Positions 1 to 11,284 of a stretch of 50,279 nt of DNA are shown piece by piece (within the stretch, counting starts at the first letter, position 1; each line of letters starts with the position of its first letter). A program made the position numbers and the translations under genes. Source of the stretch: an uncultured Pelagibacteraceae bacterium (GTDB lineage Bacteria; Pseudomonadota; Alphaproteobacteria; Pelagibacterales; Pelagibacteraceae); the NCBI GenBank assembly GCA_902579105.1, contig CACHFM010000009.1, positions 1 to 50,279 of the forward strand, given 5' to 3'. The notes beneath the pieces were generated by a model. The model saw only the letters and a program-made list of their open reading frames with translations, was not told the DNA's origin and did no database searches.

Positions 1-1705
1 AGCTGCAGTTGGATTAAGTGAGGCTGGTTTAAAAACAGCTTGTATTTCTAAAGTTTTTCCAACAAGAAGTCATACATCCGCAGCTCAAGGTGGAATTTCA
101 GCTGCATTAGGCAACATGGGCGAAGATGATTGGAGATGGCACATGTATGACACAGTAAAAGGTGCTGATTGGTTAGGAGATCAAGATAGTATTGAATATT
201 TATGTAAAGAGGCACCTCAAGCAGTAATTGAATTAGAAAAATATGGAGTTCCTTTTAGTCGAACTGAAGAAGGAAAAATTTATCAAAGACCTTTTGGTGG
301 AATGACAAAAAATTATGGAAATGGAATAGTTCAAAGAACATGTGCAGCTGCAGACAGAACAGGTCATGCAATTTTACATACTCTTTATGGACAAGCTTTA
401 AAACATAATACTGAATTTTTTATAGAGTATTTTGCATTAGATTTATTAATGAAAGATGGTGAATGTAAAGGATTAATTGCATGGAATTTAAACGATGGAA
501 CTATACACAGGTTTAGAGCTCACACAGTAATTATTGCAACCGGAGGATATGGAAAAGTTTATTATTCAGCTACATCTGCTCATACATGCACAGGGGATGG
601 CAATGCGATGGTTTTAAGAGCCGGATTACCTTTGCAAGATATGGAATTTGTTCAATTTCATCCAACTGGAATTTATGGACATGGAACACTTATCTCTGAA
701 GGAGTTAGAGGTGAAGGAGGTTATTTAGTAAACTCTAAAGGTGAGAGATTTATGGAAAGATATGCACCTAATGCAAAAGATTTAGCTTCTCGAGATGTTG
801 TTAGCAGATCGATGTCTATAGAGATTAATGAAGGTAGAGGTGTAGGTAAGGAAAAAGATCATGTTCATTTGCATTTAAGTCATCTAGATAAAAATGTAAT
901 TGAAAATAGATTGCCAGGCATAACAGAGGCAGCAAGATTATTTGCAAATGTTGATGTAACAAAAGATCCAATCCCCGTAGTTCCAACAGTTCACTATAAT
1001 ATGGGTGGAATTCCTACAAACTATAAAGCAGAAGTTTTGACTATAAATGGTTCAGAAAAAACTGTTCCAGGTTTAATGGCGATTGGTGAAGCAGCATGTG
1101 TTTCTGTACATGGAGCGAATAGATTAGGGTCAAATTCTTTAATTGATTTAGTTGTTTTTGGAAGAGCTGCCGCAAAAAGAGCTGCAGAATTAATAAAACC
1201 AGGAACACCTCATGAAGATATTAGTGAAATTGAAACACAAAAATGTTTAGATAGATTTGATAAGTTAAGAAATGCTAAAGGAGAAAATAGTACAGCAGAG
1301 TTAAGACTTTCTATGCAAAAAACTATGCAATCTAAATGTGCTGTGTTTAGAACTGAAAAAAATCTTAAAGAGGGTGTAGATGAAATTAGAAAAACTTACG
1401 ATTGCATGGACTCTATTTCAGTTAAAGATAGATCTTTAGTGTTTAACACTGATTTAGTTGAAACCTTAGAATTTGATAATTTAATAAGGCAAGCTGTAAC
1501 AACAGTAGATTCTGCTTATCATAGAAAAGAAAGTAGAGGAGCACATGCTAGAGAAGATTATCCAAAGAGAGATGATGAAAATTTTATGCAACACACATTG
1601 GCTTGGTGTGATGGAAAAAATACGAAAATAAGTTATAGAGCAGTGCACAAGTCAACATTGACTAATGAGGTCCAATATTTTCCACCACAAGAAAGAGTTT
1701 ATTAA
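1..1705 (+). CDS. sdhA: Succinate dehydrogenase flavoprotein subunit (5' truncated)
   Basis: Catalytic flavoprotein of complex II, oxidising succinate to fumarate at the inner membrane. The reading frame is open from base 2, so the gene enters from outside the window; about 567 residues are visible and roughly the first 30, including the dinucleotide-binding GxGxxG, are missing. The motif SHTSAAQGG is present, with the His codon at 71-73 as the expected covalent FAD site. Further on are [20 protein letters not shown] (substrate loop), ASRDVVSR and [11 protein letters not shown], all typical of SdhA. An internal ATG at 116 is not the true start because the coding frame and family homology continue upstream. 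The stop overlaps the sdhB start by one base (TAATG), implying translational coupling. sdhC and sdhD are expected just upstream, outside the window. Confidence 0.97.
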   Translation, partial: AAVGLSEAGLKTACISKVFPTRSHTSAAQGGISAALGNMGEDDWRWHMYDTVKGADWLGDQDSIEYLCKEAPQAVIELEKYGVPFSRTEEGKIYQRPFGGMTKNYGNGIVQRTCAAADRTGHAILHTLYGQALKHNTEFFIEYFALDLLMKDGECKGLIAWNLNDGTIHRFRAHTVIIATGGYGKVYYSATSAHTCTGDGNAMVLRAGLPLQDMEFVQFHPTGIYGHGTLISEGVRGEGGYLVNSKGERFMERYAPNAKDLASRDVVSRSMSIEINEGRGVGKEKDHVHLHLSHLDKNVIENRLPGITEAARLFANVDVTKDPIPVVPTVHYNMGGIPTNYKAEVLTINGSEKTVPGLMAIGEAACVSVHGANRLGSNSLIDLVVFGRAAAKRAAELIKPGTPHEDISEIETQKCLDRFDKLRNAKGENSTAELRLSMQKTMQSKCAVFRTEKNLKEGVDEIRKTYDCMDSISVKDRSLVFNTDLVETLEFDNLIRQAVTTVDSAYHRKESRGAHAREDYPKRDDENFMQHTLAWCDGKNTKISYRAVHKSTLTNEVQYFPPQERVY

Positions 1706-2484
1706 TGGTTCAAATAAATTTACCTAAAAATTCAGAAATTAAAAAAGGTAATTATTATAAAGACAAGACTGGTTCAAACAATATTAGAAAAATAAATGTT
1801 TATAGATGGGACCCATCAACAGAAGAAAATCCTAGAATAGATACCTACGAAGTAGATATGGATAATTGTCCTTCAAAAGTTCTTGATATTTTAAATAAAA
1901 TTAAAAATGAAATTGATCCTACATTGGCTTATAGAAGATCATGTGCACATGGGGTTTGTGGATCTTGTGCAATGAATATGGGAGGAAAAAATGGTCTTGC
2001 ATGCACAAAAGCTCATAAAGAAATTAATGGTGATATTGATATATATCCATTGCCGCATTTAAAAGTTAAAAAAGATTTGATTGGAGATTTAGATGGTCTT
2101 TATAAACAATATCAATCAATTGAACCTTGGTTAAAAAATAATTCAAAAAAAGAAAGAACTGAAATTACTCAGTCAAAAGAAGATAGAGCAAAACTTGATG
2201 GTGCATATGAATGCATAATGTGTGCATGCTGTTCAACTTCATGCCCAAGTTATTGGTGGAATGGAGATAAATATTTAGGACCTGCAGTTTTGTTACAGGC
2301 ATATAGATGGATTATTGATAGTAGGGACGAAGAAAGAAAAGAAAGGTTAAAAAAAGTTGCAGATGAATTAAAGCTTTATAGATGTCACACTATTCTTAAC
2401 TGTACTTCCGCATGTCCAAAAGGCTTAAATCCTGCAAAAGCAATCGCAGAAATAAAAAAAATGTTAGCTACAACAAATGTTTAA
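1705..2484 (+). CDS. sdhB: Succinate dehydrogenase iron-sulfur subunit
   Basis: Electron-transfer subunit of complex II, passing electrons from SdhA FAD to quinone. 259 residues, normal for the family. The [2Fe-2S] ligands are C80, C85, C88 and C100 ([16 protein letters not shown]). The C-terminal ferredoxin-like half carries [12 protein letters not shown] (C170, C173, C176, C180) and C227, C233, C237, which ligate the [4Fe-4S] and [3Fe-4S] clusters. The start ATG overlaps the sdhA stop by one base. It is the last sdh gene; mmsA follows after 39 bp in which I see no clear promoter or terminator. Confidence 0.97.
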   Translation: MVQINLPKNSEIKKGNYYKDKTGSNNIRKINVYRWDPSTEENPRIDTYEVDMDNCPSKVLDILNKIKNEIDPTLAYRRSCAHGVCGSCAMNMGGKNGLACTKAHKEINGDIDIYPLPHLKVKKDLIGDLDGLYKQYQSIEPWLKNNSKKERTEITQSKEDRAKLDGAYECIMCACCSTSCPSYWWNGDKYLGPAVLLQAYRWIIDSRDEERKERLKKVADELKLYRCHTILNCTSACPKGLNPAKAIAEIKKMLATTNV

Positions 2485-2523
2485 ATAGACTAATAAGCTT
2501 TTTTGATCTAAAACACCCTATTC

Positions 2524-4017
2524 ATGAAATTAATAGAGCATTTTGTTGATGGCAAAATAATATCTGGATCATCAGATAGAAAAGGAAAAGTTACAAATCC
2601 TGCGACAGGAGAACAAGAATCTGAGGTAAGATTAGCTTCTAAATCTGATTTGGATCAAGCAGTAGAAGTTGCAAAAAAAGCTTTTGAAACTTGGTCACAA
2701 AAACCTGCACTTCAAAGAGCAAGAATTATTTTTAAATTCAAGGAGTTGATTGAAAAAAACTCAGATGAACTTACAAAATTAATTGTTTCAGAACACGGTA
2801 AAGTTTATGAAGATGCAAGAGGATCTTTAGTAAGAGGTTTAGAAGTTGTTGAATTTGCATGTGGAATTCCACAAATGTTGAAGGGTGAGTTTTCTGAGAA
2901 TGTTGGGACAAGTGTAGACAGTTGGTCTATGAGACAACCATTGGGTGTTGTTGCTGGTATTACACCATTTAATTTCCCAGCAATGGTTCCAATGTGGATG
3001 TTTCCTATAGCTATTGCTTGTGGAAATACTTTTATTTTAAAACCTTCAGAAAAAGATCCGTCATGTCCTTTAAGATTAGCAGAATTACTTAAAGATGCAG
3101 GCCTACCAGATGGTGTTTTTAATGTTATTAATGGAGACAAAGAAGCAGTTGATGCAATTTTAACTAATCAAAACATCAAAGCAGTAAGTTTTGTGGGATC
3201 AACGCCAATTGCAAAATATATTTATGAAAATGCTGCAAAAAATGAGAAAAGAGTTCAAGCTTTAGGAGGTGCAAAAAATCATTTAGTTGTAATGCCAGAT
3301 TGTGATTTAGATGGTGCAGTAAATGGTTTAATGGGAGCTGCTTATGGTTCAGCCGGAGAAAGATGTATGGCCCAGTCAGTTGCAGTAGCAGTAGGTGACA
3401 TTGGAGATGAATTAGTTGCACGTTTATCTAAAAAAGCTGAAGCATTAAAAGTAGGGCCTGGTATGGATAAAAATTCTGAAATGGGACCTCTTGTAACAAA
3501 AGAACATCTTGAAAAAGTAAAAGGATATGTTGATTTAGGAGTTAAAGAAGGCGCAAAGCTTGTTGTTGATGGAAGAAATTTAAAACTTCAAGGATATGAG
3601 AATGGATTTTATATTGGTGGATGTTTATTTGATCACGTAAATAAAGATATGAGAATTTATAAAGAGGAAATATTTGGTCCTGTTTTGTCTGTGGTTAGAG
3701 TTAAAACTTTTGATGAAGCTACTAAATTAATAAATGAACATGAATATGGTAATGGAGTTAGTATTTATACCCGAGATGGAGATGCCGGGAGAACATTTGC
3801 AAGTAAAATTCAAGTAGGTATGGTTGGAATTAACGTACCAATTCCTGTACCAATGGCATTCCATAGTTTTGGTGGCTGGAAAAGATCTTTATTTGGAGAT
3901 AGTGGCATGCATGGAGCGGAGGGTGTTAAGTTTTATACTAAATTAAAAACAATTACTTCAAGATGGCCATCAGGCATTCTGTCTAATGCAGAATTTGTTA
4001 TGCCTACAATGAAATAA
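2524..4017 (+). CDS. mmsA: Methylmalonate/malonate-semialdehyde dehydrogenase (CoA-acylating)
   Basis: NAD- and CoA-dependent oxidation of methylmalonate semialdehyde to propionyl-CoA, or of malonate semialdehyde to acetyl-CoA, releasing CO2. 497 residues, standard ALDH length. ALDH landmarks: TPFNFPAMVPMWM (145-160), SFVGSTPIA (222-230), catalytic C281 in GSAGERCM, and EEIFGPVLSVVR. GGAKNH at 248-253 replaces the ELGGK motif of hydrolytic aldehyde dehydrogenases; this is characteristic of the CoA-acylating MMSDH subfamily. It sits between sdhB and mdh, 9 bp ahead of mdh, so it is probably cotranscribed with TCA genes. Whether its main substrate comes from valine, beta-alanine, inositol or 3-hydroxypropionate cannot be read from the sequence. 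Confidence 0.93.
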   Translation: MKLIEHFVDGKIISGSSDRKGKVTNPATGEQESEVRLASKSDLDQAVEVAKKAFETWSQKPALQRARIIFKFKELIEKNSDELTKLIVSEHGKVYEDARGSLVRGLEVVEFACGIPQMLKGEFSENVGTSVDSWSMRQPLGVVAGITPFNFPAMVPMWMFPIAIACGNTFILKPSEKDPSCPLRLAELLKDAGLPDGVFNVINGDKEAVDAILTNQNIKAVSFVGSTPIAKYIYENAAKNEKRVQALGGAKNHLVVMPDCDLDGAVNGLMGAAYGSAGERCMAQSVAVAVGDIGDELVARLSKKAEALKVGPGMDKNSEMGPLVTKEHLEKVKGYVDLGVKEGAKLVVDGRNLKLQGYENGFYIGGCLFDHVNKDMRIYKEEIFGPVLSVVRVKTFDEATKLINEHEYGNGVSIYTRDGDAGRTFASKIQVGMVGINVPIPVPMAFHSFGGWKRSLFGDSGMHGAEGVKFYTKLKTITSRWPSGILSNAEFVMPTMK

Positions 4018-4026
4018 CAAAAAATA

Positions 4027-4989
4027 ATGAGCAAGATATCTTTAATAGGAGCTGGACAAATTGGTGGAACTTTAGCTCATCTAATTGGTATAAAAGAATT
4101 AGTTAGTGAAGTAGTACTTTTTGATGTTGCTAAAGGAATTGCCAAGGGCAAAGCTCTTGATATAGCACAATCTTCTTCAGTTGATGGGTTTAATGTAAAA
4201 TTTTCAGGTACTGATGATTATAAAGATATAAAAGACTCTGATGTAATTATTATTACTGCAGGCGTTCCTAGAAAACCTGGAATGAGTAGAGATGATTTGT
4301 TGGGTATTAACTTAAAAATTATTAAACAAGTGGCTGAAGGAATTAAAAATAATGCCCCAAATGCTTTTGTAATATGTATTACTAATCCTCTAGATGTAAT
4401 GGTTATGGCTTTTCAAAAATTTTCTGGACTAGAGGCTAAAAAAGTAGTTGGAATGGCAGGCATTTTAGATAGCTCAAGATTTAAATTATTTTTATCTTTA
4501 GAGTTAAATATTCCTGTAAAAGAAATTGATGCAATAGTGATGGGAGGACATGGAGATACGATGGTGCCTATGCCGAGATTTACAAAAGTTTCGGGAAGAC
4601 CATTGCTTGATTTAGTAAAAGAAGGACAAATATCAATCGAAAAATTAGAAGAAATTAATCAAAGAACCAGAGATGGTGGCGCTGAGATTGTTAAATATTT
4701 AGAAAAAGGATCAGCTTTCTATGCACCAGCAGCATCTGGTGTTCAAATGGCAGAAGCATATCTAAAAGACGAAAAAAAATTATTACCATGCGCTGCTCAA
4801 TTAAATGGAGAGTATGAGGTTAATAATGTTTATGCAGGAGTTCCAGTAATAATCGGTAAAAATGGTGTTGAAAAAATAGAACAAATTAATTTAGATGAAG
4901 AAGAAAAAAAACAATTTAGACATTCTATCGATGCTGTCAAAGCTCTTTGGGAAGCAGCATCGAAAATAGATTCTGATCTTTCTAAGTAA
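4027..4989 (+). CDS. mdh: Malate dehydrogenase (NAD)
   Basis: Interconverts malate and oxaloacetate in the TCA cycle. 320 residues of the LDH-like MDH type found in alphaproteobacteria. The NAD-binding fold begins with LIGAGQIGG (6-14) and D34 closes the second strand. Substrate residues are R82 and R88 ([10 protein letters not shown]); an Arg at position 82 favours malate over lactate. D148, R151 and catalytic H175 (GGHGDTMVP) complete the active site. It lies 9 bp after mmsA and 2 bp before sucC, inside the TCA run. Confidence 0.96.
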   Translation: MSKISLIGAGQIGGTLAHLIGIKELVSEVVLFDVAKGIAKGKALDIAQSSSVDGFNVKFSGTDDYKDIKDSDVIIITAGVPRKPGMSRDDLLGINLKIIKQVAEGIKNNAPNAFVICITNPLDVMVMAFQKFSGLEAKKVVGMAGILDSSRFKLFLSLELNIPVKEIDAIVMGGHGDTMVPMPRFTKVSGRPLLDLVKEGQISIEKLEEINQRTRDGGAEIVKYLEKGSAFYAPAASGVQMAEAYLKDEKKLLPCAAQLNGEYEVNNVYAGVPVIIGKNGVEKIEQINLDEEEKKQFRHSIDAVKALWEAASKIDSDLSK

Positions 4990-4991
4990 CA

Positions 4992-6152
4992 ATGAATATA
5001 CACGAACATCAAGCAAAACAAATTCTTAAAAAATATGGAGCACCAATTCCAAAAGGTGTTTTTGCTTTAAGTGTAGAAGAGCTGTTTCAAAAAGCAAAAA
5101 CTTTAAAAACTAAAAAATTTGTTCTAAAAGCCCAAATTCATGCAGGCGGAAGAGGTAAAGCTGGTGGGATAAAAATATTAAATTCTATTGAGGAATTAAA
5201 GATAGCAGCAGAAGATATGATGGGTAAAATTTTAGTTACTCATCAAACAGGACCAGAAGGTAGAAAAGTCAAAAGACTATATGTTGAAGAATCATCTGAT
5301 ATTGATAAGGAATTTTATTTGTCTTGTCTTATAGATAGGGCTAGTTCAAAAATTGCATTTATTTCAAGTGATCAAGGTGGAATGGATATAGAAGAAGTAG
5401 CAAAAAAAAATCCAGAAAATATTATAACTACAAAAGTTAAATTTAATGATGAAATATCAAATGAAGATTGTGAGAAAATAATTGAAATTTTTAATTTAAA
5501 TAAAGATATTAAAAATAAAGCTATTTCACTTATTAAGGCTATCTTCAAAATGTTTGTTAGTACAAATGCTAATATGGTTGAGATTAATCCATTAATATTA
5601 ACAAAAGAAAAATCAATTGTTTGTTTAGATGCAAAAGTAAATTTTGATGATAATGCTTTATTTAAACACCCAGAGATTTTAGAATTAAGAGATTTAAATG
5701 AAGAAGATCCAACCGAAATAGAAGCTAGCAAACATGATCTCGCTTACATAAAGTTAGACGGAAGTATTGGATGCATGGTTAATGGAGCAGGTTTAGCAAT
5801 GGCTACTATGGATATAATTAAATTATATGGGCAAGAGCCTGCAAATTTTTTAGATGTTGGAGGTGGTGCCTCTAAAGAAAAAGTCTCTGCAGCATTTAAA
5901 ATTATTTTATCAGATAAAAATGTTAAGGGAATTTTAATAAATATTTTTGGTGGAATCATGCGATGTGATGTTTTAGCTCAAGGAGTAGTTGATGCTGCAA
6001 AAGAGATAAACATAAACGTTCCTTTAGTTGTTAGACTTGCAGGTACTAACTTTGTAGAAGGAAATAAAATATTAGACAATTCAGGCTTAAAATTAATTTC
6101 TGCAGAAAATTTAGATGATGCAGCTAAAAAAATAGTTGAAGCTATAAAATAA
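4992..6152 (+). CDS. sucC: Succinyl-CoA synthetase (ADP-forming) beta subunit
   Basis: Together with SucD converts succinyl-CoA, ADP (or GDP) and phosphate to succinate, ATP and CoA. 386 residues, matching the usual 385-390. It starts [16 protein letters not shown], a hallmark of SucC, followed by the ATP-grasp core ([14 protein letters not shown] near residues 46-59), EINPLI (Mg ligands) and the C-terminal ligase region GGGASKEKV and [11 protein letters not shown]. It starts 2 bp after mdh and ends 1 bp before sucD. Confidence 0.97.
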   Translation: MNIHEHQAKQILKKYGAPIPKGVFALSVEELFQKAKTLKTKKFVLKAQIHAGGRGKAGGIKILNSIEELKIAAEDMMGKILVTHQTGPEGRKVKRLYVEESSDIDKEFYLSCLIDRASSKIAFISSDQGGMDIEEVAKKNPENIITTKVKFNDEISNEDCEKIIEIFNLNKDIKNKAISLIKAIFKMFVSTNANMVEINPLILTKEKSIVCLDAKVNFDDNALFKHPEILELRDLNEEDPTEIEASKHDLAYIKLDGSIGCMVNGAGLAMATMDIIKLYGQEPANFLDVGGGASKEKVSAAFKIILSDKNVKGILINIFGGIMRCDVLAQGVVDAAKEININVPLVVRLAGTNFVEGNKILDNSGLKLISAENLDDAAKKIVEAIK

Positions 6153-6153
6153 T

Positions 6154-7029
6154 ATGTCTGTATTAATTAATAAAAATACAAAAGTAATTTGTCAAGGTTT
6201 TACCGGATCTCATGGTACTTTTCATTCTGAACAAGCAATCAGGTATGGCACAAATTTAGTAGGTGGTGTTACACCAAAAAAAGGTGGTCAAAAACATTTA
6301 GATAGACCTGTTTTTAATAGTGTTATGGAAGCAAAAAAAACAGTTGGCGTAGATGCAACAATGATTTATGTACCAGCAAAATTTGCAGCTGAAGCAATTA
6401 TAGAAGCTGTAGATGCATCTATAGAACTAATAGTATGTATTACTGAAGGTATTCCTGTTCAAGATATGCTTAAAGTTAAACAAAGATTAAATAAATCAGA
6501 AAGCAGATTAATTGGACCTAACTGTCCAGGGATAATCACACCTGATGAATGTAAAATTGGAATAATGCCAGGAAATATTCATAAAAGGGGATCAGTTGGT
6601 ATTGTATCTAGATCAGGAACTTTAACTTATGAAGCTGTAGCTCAAACTACTGAGAATGGTTTAGGACAATCTACATGTATTGGTATTGGTGGTGACCCAA
6701 TTAATGGAACTAATTTTATCGATTGTTTAGATTTATTTTTAAAAGATGATGAGACAGAGTCTATTTTAATGATAGGTGAAATTGGAGGTACTGCAGAGGA
6801 AGAAGCTGCTGAATTTATTCTAAATCATAAAATTAAAAAACCTATAGTTGGGTTTATTGCTGGAATAACAGCGCCTCCAGGACGAAGAATGGGTCATGCA
6901 GGGGCAATTATTTCTGGTGGAAAAGGTGGAGCAGAACATAAAATAAAAAAAATGGAAGAATCTGGAATTACTATTGCAAAATCTCCATCAATAATTGGAA
7001 AAACTTTATTTAATAAACTGTCTAATTGA
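6154..7029 (+). CDS. sucD: Succinyl-CoA synthetase alpha subunit
   Basis: CoA-binding, phosphohistidine-bearing subunit of succinyl-CoA synthetase. 291 residues. CoA-binding motif [11 protein letters not shown] (14-24), GPNCPGII (121-128), and active-site H248 in [15 protein letters not shown], which is transiently phosphorylated. Start ATG lies one base after the sucC stop. A 34 bp A+T-rich gap separates it from sucA. Confidence 0.97.
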   Translation: MSVLINKNTKVICQGFTGSHGTFHSEQAIRYGTNLVGGVTPKKGGQKHLDRPVFNSVMEAKKTVGVDATMIYVPAKFAAEAIIEAVDASIELIVCITEGIPVQDMLKVKQRLNKSESRLIGPNCPGIITPDECKIGIMPGNIHKRGSVGIVSRSGTLTYEAVAQTTENGLGQSTCIGIGGDPINGTNFIDCLDLFLKDDETESILMIGEIGGTAEEEAAEFILNHKIKKPIVGFIAGITAPPGRRMGHAGAIISGGKGGAEHKIKKMEESGITIAKSPSIIGKTLFNKLSN

Positions 7030-7063
7030 AAAATTAGATTAGAGTATTATATTAAATATATAG

Positions 7064-9964
7064 ATGTCATCATCAAAAAATCTAGAATTCGAAAAAACTT
7101 CATTTTTAAATAAGGCTAATAGTGCTTTTATTGAGCAAATGTATCTAAAATATATTAATAAAGATGCTGATCTTCCTGAAAGTTGGTTAAATTATTTTAA
7201 AGGAATAGGAGAAGAATTAAATATTATTGTTAAAGAAATTAATGGTCCATCATGGAGTCCTCAAAAAAAAAAGATCGATATAGACGAACTTCAAAAAAAA
7301 ATTGAAACACAAGAACAAAAAAATTTTAATACTAATGAAAAATTTAATTTTCAAATTGTTGCTAACTCCAATAAAGACTCAATTAGCGCTGTTGCACTTA
7401 TAAGAGCTTATAGGTTGAGAGGCCATTTATTAGCAAAATTAGATCCATTAGAAATGATGAAATCAGATTACTTAGATGAATTACATCCTGAATATTATGG
7501 TTTCAAAAAAGACGACTATGAAAAGAGAATTATTCTTAATGGAGTAATAAATCAAGAGAGTTCTACAATAAGAGAAATTCTTAGATTTTTAAGAAATACT
7601 TATTGTGGTCCTATTGGTTATGAGTATATGCATATTTCGAATCCAACCGAAAGAGTTTGGTTTAGAGATAGGGTGGAAAAAGATGATAAAGCTTTAAAAT
7701 TTACTAATAATGGTAAAAATGCAATTCTTAATAAATTAATTCAAGCTGAAGGTTTTGAAAAATTTTTACATACAAAATATGTGGGAACAAAAAGATTTGG
7801 TTTAGATGGTGGAGAAAGTTTAATTCCTGCACTTGAACAAATAATTAAAATTGGTGGACAATCAAAAATTAAAGAAGTTAAAATTGGAATGTCTCATAGA
7901 GGAAGATTAAATGTTTTGGCTAATGTCCTTCAAAAATCATATAAAAAAATATTCAATGAATTTACTGGAGAAATGCAACATAATTCAGAGGATGGTGCAG
8001 GTGATGTGAAATATCATTTAGGAGCATCTTCTGATAGAGAATTTGATGGTAATTCAGTTCATGTAAGTTTAACAGATAATCCTTCACATTTAGAGGCAGT
8101 GAACCCAGTTGTTTTAGGACAAACAAGAGCAAAACAGTTTTTTCATAAAGATGAACAAAGAAATAAAGTGATCCCCATTCTAATTCATGGGGATGCAGCT
8201 TTTGCTGGCCAAGGAATTGTAGCAGAATGTTTTGCAATGTCTGGTTTGCCAGGACATAATACTGGTGGAACAATTCATATAATTATTAACAACCAAATTG
8301 GTTTTACTACTAGTCCAAGATTTGCTCGTTCATCTCCGTACCCTTCAGATGTTGGTAAAATGGTTGATGCTCCAATTATTCATGTTAATGGTGATGATCC
8401 TGAGGCAGTAGTTTATGCAACAAGAATAGCAACAGAATTTAGATTAAAGTTTAATAGAGATGTTGTAATTGATTTAATTTGTTACAGAAGATTTGGACAT
8501 AATGAGGGTGATGAGCCTTCGTTTACTCAACCTCTTATGTATAAAAAGATAAGATCACACCCATCACCGATAAATATTTATGGAGAAAAATTAGTAAAAG
8601 AAGGCCTTTTCACAGATGAATCCTTAAAACAACAAATAAAAAATTTTAAAGATTTATTAGATGATCAATTTAAAAATGCAAAAGATTACAAACCTAAAAT
8701 TGAATGGTTTGAAGGTACTTGGTCTAGGTATAAGCCTGAAAGAGGAAAAGATAAAAGAGGAATAACAGGCTCAGATATAAATGTTTTAAAAAAAATATCT
8801 GAAAAAATTAATACAATCTCAGAAGACAAAAATGTTCATAAAACAATACACAAAATTTTTGATGCCAGAAAAAAAGTTGTTAGTTTAGGTCAAGGAATTG
8901 ATTGGGCTACTGCTGAAGCATTAGCTTTTGGAACATTATTAGAAGAAGGATATCCAGTTAGATTAGTTGGCCAAGATTCTGGGAGAGGTACTTTTAGTCA
9001 AAGACATTCCGTATTAAGAAATCAACTTGATAATAGTAGATATATTCCATTAAATAATATCTCAAAAGATCAAAAAAAATTTGAAATAGTAGATAGCTTT
9101 TTATCTGAATTAGCAGTCCTGGGTTTTGAGTATGGATATAGTTTAGTTGAGCCCAATACTTTAACACTTTGGGAGGCTCAATTTGGAGATTTTGCTAACG
9201 GAGCACAAGTTATTATCGATCAATTTATATCTTCAGGTGAAAGAAAATGGCAAAGAGCCTCAGGTATTGTTATGTTGCTTCCTCATGGTTATGAGGGACA
9301 AGGACCTGAACATTCATCTGCTAGATTAGAAAGATTTTTACAATTATGTGCTAATGATAATCTACAAGTAATGAATTGTACTACTCCTGCGAATTATTTT
9401 CATGCTTTAAGAAGACAAATGCATAGAGACTTTAGAAAACCACTTATTGTTATGACACCTAAATCTTTATTAAGAAATAAAAATTGTGTTTCAAATATAG
9501 AGGATTTTAGTAAAGAAAACTCTTTTCATCGAGTTTTATGGGATCATGCAAAAGAACCGAAAAATAATTTTATAAAACTTAAAGAAGATAATAAAATTAA
9601 AAAAGTAATATTATGTTCTGGTAAAGTTTATTTTGATTTATTAGATGAAAGAGAAAAATTAAAAAAAGATGATGTGATATTGTTTAGAATAGAGCAGCTT
9701 TATCCATTTCCAGCAAAAGCTCTTGTTAAAGAGCTTAAACCATATGCAAAAAATGCTAATTTTTTTTGGTGCCAAGAAGAACCAAAAAATATGGGAGCAT
9801 GGTTCTCAGTTAGAGATTATATCCAATGGACATTAGATACTATTAAGGCTAATAATAATAAAATTTCTTATATAGGAAGAAAGCCAGCTGCATCTCCAGC
9901 AACAGGATATGTGAGAAGGCATATTTTTCAACAAAAAGAAATAATTAATAAGGTTTTTGAATAA
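7064..9964 (+). CDS. sucA: 2-oxoglutarate dehydrogenase E1 component
   Basis: Thiamine-diphosphate-dependent decarboxylase of the 2-oxoglutarate dehydrogenase complex. 966 residues, slightly longer than the 933 of E. coli. The N-terminus (LNKANSAFIEQMYLKY..WLNYF) is the E2-contacting segment usual for this family. The ThDP/Mg motif runs from GDAAFAGQGIVAE (about 376-388) to INNQIGF (N409, N410). The transketolase-like pyrimidine-binding half follows with ALAFGTLLEEGYPVRL, FGDFANGAQV and LLPHGYEGQGPEHSSARLER. Followed 6 bp later by sucB. Confidence 0.97.
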   Translation: MSSSKNLEFEKTSFLNKANSAFIEQMYLKYINKDADLPESWLNYFKGIGEELNIIVKEINGPSWSPQKKKIDIDELQKKIETQEQKNFNTNEKFNFQIVANSNKDSISAVALIRAYRLRGHLLAKLDPLEMMKSDYLDELHPEYYGFKKDDYEKRIILNGVINQESSTIREILRFLRNTYCGPIGYEYMHISNPTERVWFRDRVEKDDKALKFTNNGKNAILNKLIQAEGFEKFLHTKYVGTKRFGLDGGESLIPALEQIIKIGGQSKIKEVKIGMSHRGRLNVLANVLQKSYKKIFNEFTGEMQHNSEDGAGDVKYHLGASSDREFDGNSVHVSLTDNPSHLEAVNPVVLGQTRAKQFFHKDEQRNKVIPILIHGDAAFAGQGIVAECFAMSGLPGHNTGGTIHIIINNQIGFTTSPRFARSSPYPSDVGKMVDAPIIHVNGDDPEAVVYATRIATEFRLKFNRDVVIDLICYRRFGHNEGDEPSFTQPLMYKKIRSHPSPINIYGEKLVKEGLFTDESLKQQIKNFKDLLDDQFKNAKDYKPKIEWFEGTWSRYKPERGKDKRGITGSDINVLKKISEKINTISEDKNVHKTIHKIFDARKKVVSLGQGIDWATAEALAFGTLLEEGYPVRLVGQDSGRGTFSQRHSVLRNQLDNSRYIPLNNISKDQKKFEIVDSFLSELAVLGFEYGYSLVEPNTLTLWEAQFGDFANGAQVIIDQFISSGERKWQRASGIVMLLPHGYEGQGPEHSSARLERFLQLCANDNLQVMNCTTPANYFHALRRQMHRDFRKPLIVMTPKSLLRNKNCVSNIEDFSKENSFHRVLWDHAKEPKNNFIKLKEDNKIKKVILCSGKVYFDLLDEREKLKKDDVILFRIEQLYPFPAKALVKELKPYAKNANFFWCQEEPKNMGAWFSVRDYIQWTLDTIKANNNKISYIGRKPAASPATGYVRRHIFQQKEIINKVFE

Positions 9965-9970
9965 TTTATA

Positions 9971-11284
9971 ATGAGTGAAAAAATTCTAGTTCCAGTACTT
10001 GGTGAAAGTATTACCGAAGCAACAGTTGCTAAATGGTTAAAAAATATTGGAGACCCTGTAGAGGCTGATGAACCAATTGTGGAACTTGAAACTGATAAAG
10101 TTAATTTAGAAGTACCATCACCAATAGCAGGTGTCTTAAAAGAAATAGCTTCAAAAGATGGATCAGTAGTTAAGGTCGGTGCTTTTTTGGGTTCTATTTC
10201 CGATAATAAAGCCAATGTTTCAGTTAAAGAGGATAAAGTTAAAGAAGTTAAAAATACTCGAAATGAAAATAATGTAATTAAATTAGACGCATCTAAAAAA
10301 GAACCAAAAATTTTTGAGGAAAAATCTAATAGAGAAAAACCACTAATTTTAACTGATGAGGAAGAAAAACCTCTAATTTTAAGAGATCAAATTTTAGAGG
10401 AAAACTTAACTGATCAGAAAAAAGATAATCAAGCTTTATCTCCTGCTGTAAGAAAAATAGTTACAGAAAATAAAATTGATATTGATTCAGTAAAAGGATC
10501 TGGAAAAGATGGTAGAATTTTAAAAGGTGATCTTATTAGTTTAATGGGAGTTAATCCAAATCCTTCAGAAAGAAAAGTACAATATGGTCAAGAAGAAAGA
10601 ATTAAAATGACCAGATTAAGACAAACAATTGCTAAAAGATTAAAACAAGCTCAAGAAAATGCTGCACTATTAACAACATTTAATGAAGTTGATATGTCTA
10701 ACATCATAGAAATGAGAAAAGAAAATCAACAAGATTTTCAAAGTCGTTATGGAATAAAGTTAGGTTTCATGTCTTTTTTTGTTAAGGCATGTGTAGTTGC
10801 ATTAAAACATTATCCAGAAGTAAACGCTGAAATAGACGGTGATGATATAGTTTATAAAAATTATTACAATATAAGCTTTGCTGTTGGAACAGATAAAGGT
10901 TTGGTAGTTCCAGTTTTAAGAAATGCAGATGAATTATCATTTGCAGATATTGAAAAAAATATTAAAGAAATTTCTGAAAAAGCAAAAGATGGGAAATTAA
11001 CAATTGAAGATTTACAGGGAGGAACATTCACAATAAGCAATGGAGGAGTTTATGGATCTATGCTTTCAACACCAATACTTAACCTTCCTCAATCTGGAGT
11101 TTTAGGAATGCATAACATTGTTGATAGACCAATCGTTGTTGATGGAGAAATTACAGTTAGACCAGTAATGTATTTGGCATTATCATATGATCATAGAATA
11201 ATTGATGGTAAGGAATCGGTTTCTTTTTTAAAAATGGTAAAAGAAAATTTAGAAAACCCACAAAGATTGTTTTTGGATATTTAA
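9971..11284 (+). CDS. sucB: 2-oxoglutarate dehydrogenase E2 (dihydrolipoyl succinyltransferase)
   Basis: Core acyltransferase that moves the succinyl group from lipoate to CoA. 437 residues. One lipoyl domain (1-76) with lipoylated K43 in [13 protein letters not shown]; a peripheral-subunit-binding domain around 145-185 ([28 protein letters not shown]); and the catalytic domain ending in DHRIIDG with H408 and D412. The acidic linker between lipoyl and binding domains contains a tandem duplicated 10-residue unit, [20 protein letters not shown] (bases 10335-10394). The lpdA start lies directly after its stop. Confidence 0.97.
   Translation: MSEKILVPVLGESITEATVAKWLKNIGDPVEADEPIVELETDKVNLEVPSPIAGVLKEIASKDGSVVKVGAFLGSISDNKANVSVKEDKVKEVKNTRNENNVIKLDASKKEPKIFEEKSNREKPLILTDEEEKPLILRDQILEENLTDQKKDNQALSPAVRKIVTENKIDIDSVKGSGKDGRILKGDLISLMGVNPNPSERKVQYGQEERIKMTRLRQTIAKRLKQAQENAALLTTFNEVDMSNIIEMRKENQQDFQSRYGIKLGFMSFFVKACVVALKHYPEVNAEIDGDDIVYKNYYNISFAVGTDKGLVVPVLRNADELSFADIEKNIKEISEKAKDGKLTIEDLQGGTFTISNGGVYGSMLSTPILNLPQSGVLGMHNIVDRPIVVDGEITVRPVMYLALSYDHRIIDGKESVSFLKMVKENLENPQRLFLDI
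10335..10394 (+). repeat. 30-bp tandem duplication in the sucB linker
   Basis: Two adjacent 30-nt units begin at 10335 and 10365 and are nearly identical over their first 20 or so bases (gaaaaaccactaattttaa versus gaaaaacctctaattttaa). They encode [10 protein letters not shown] and [10 protein letters not shown] in frame, lengthening the flexible acidic linker of the E2 protein. This looks like a local duplication that has begun to diverge. Confidence 0.7.
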
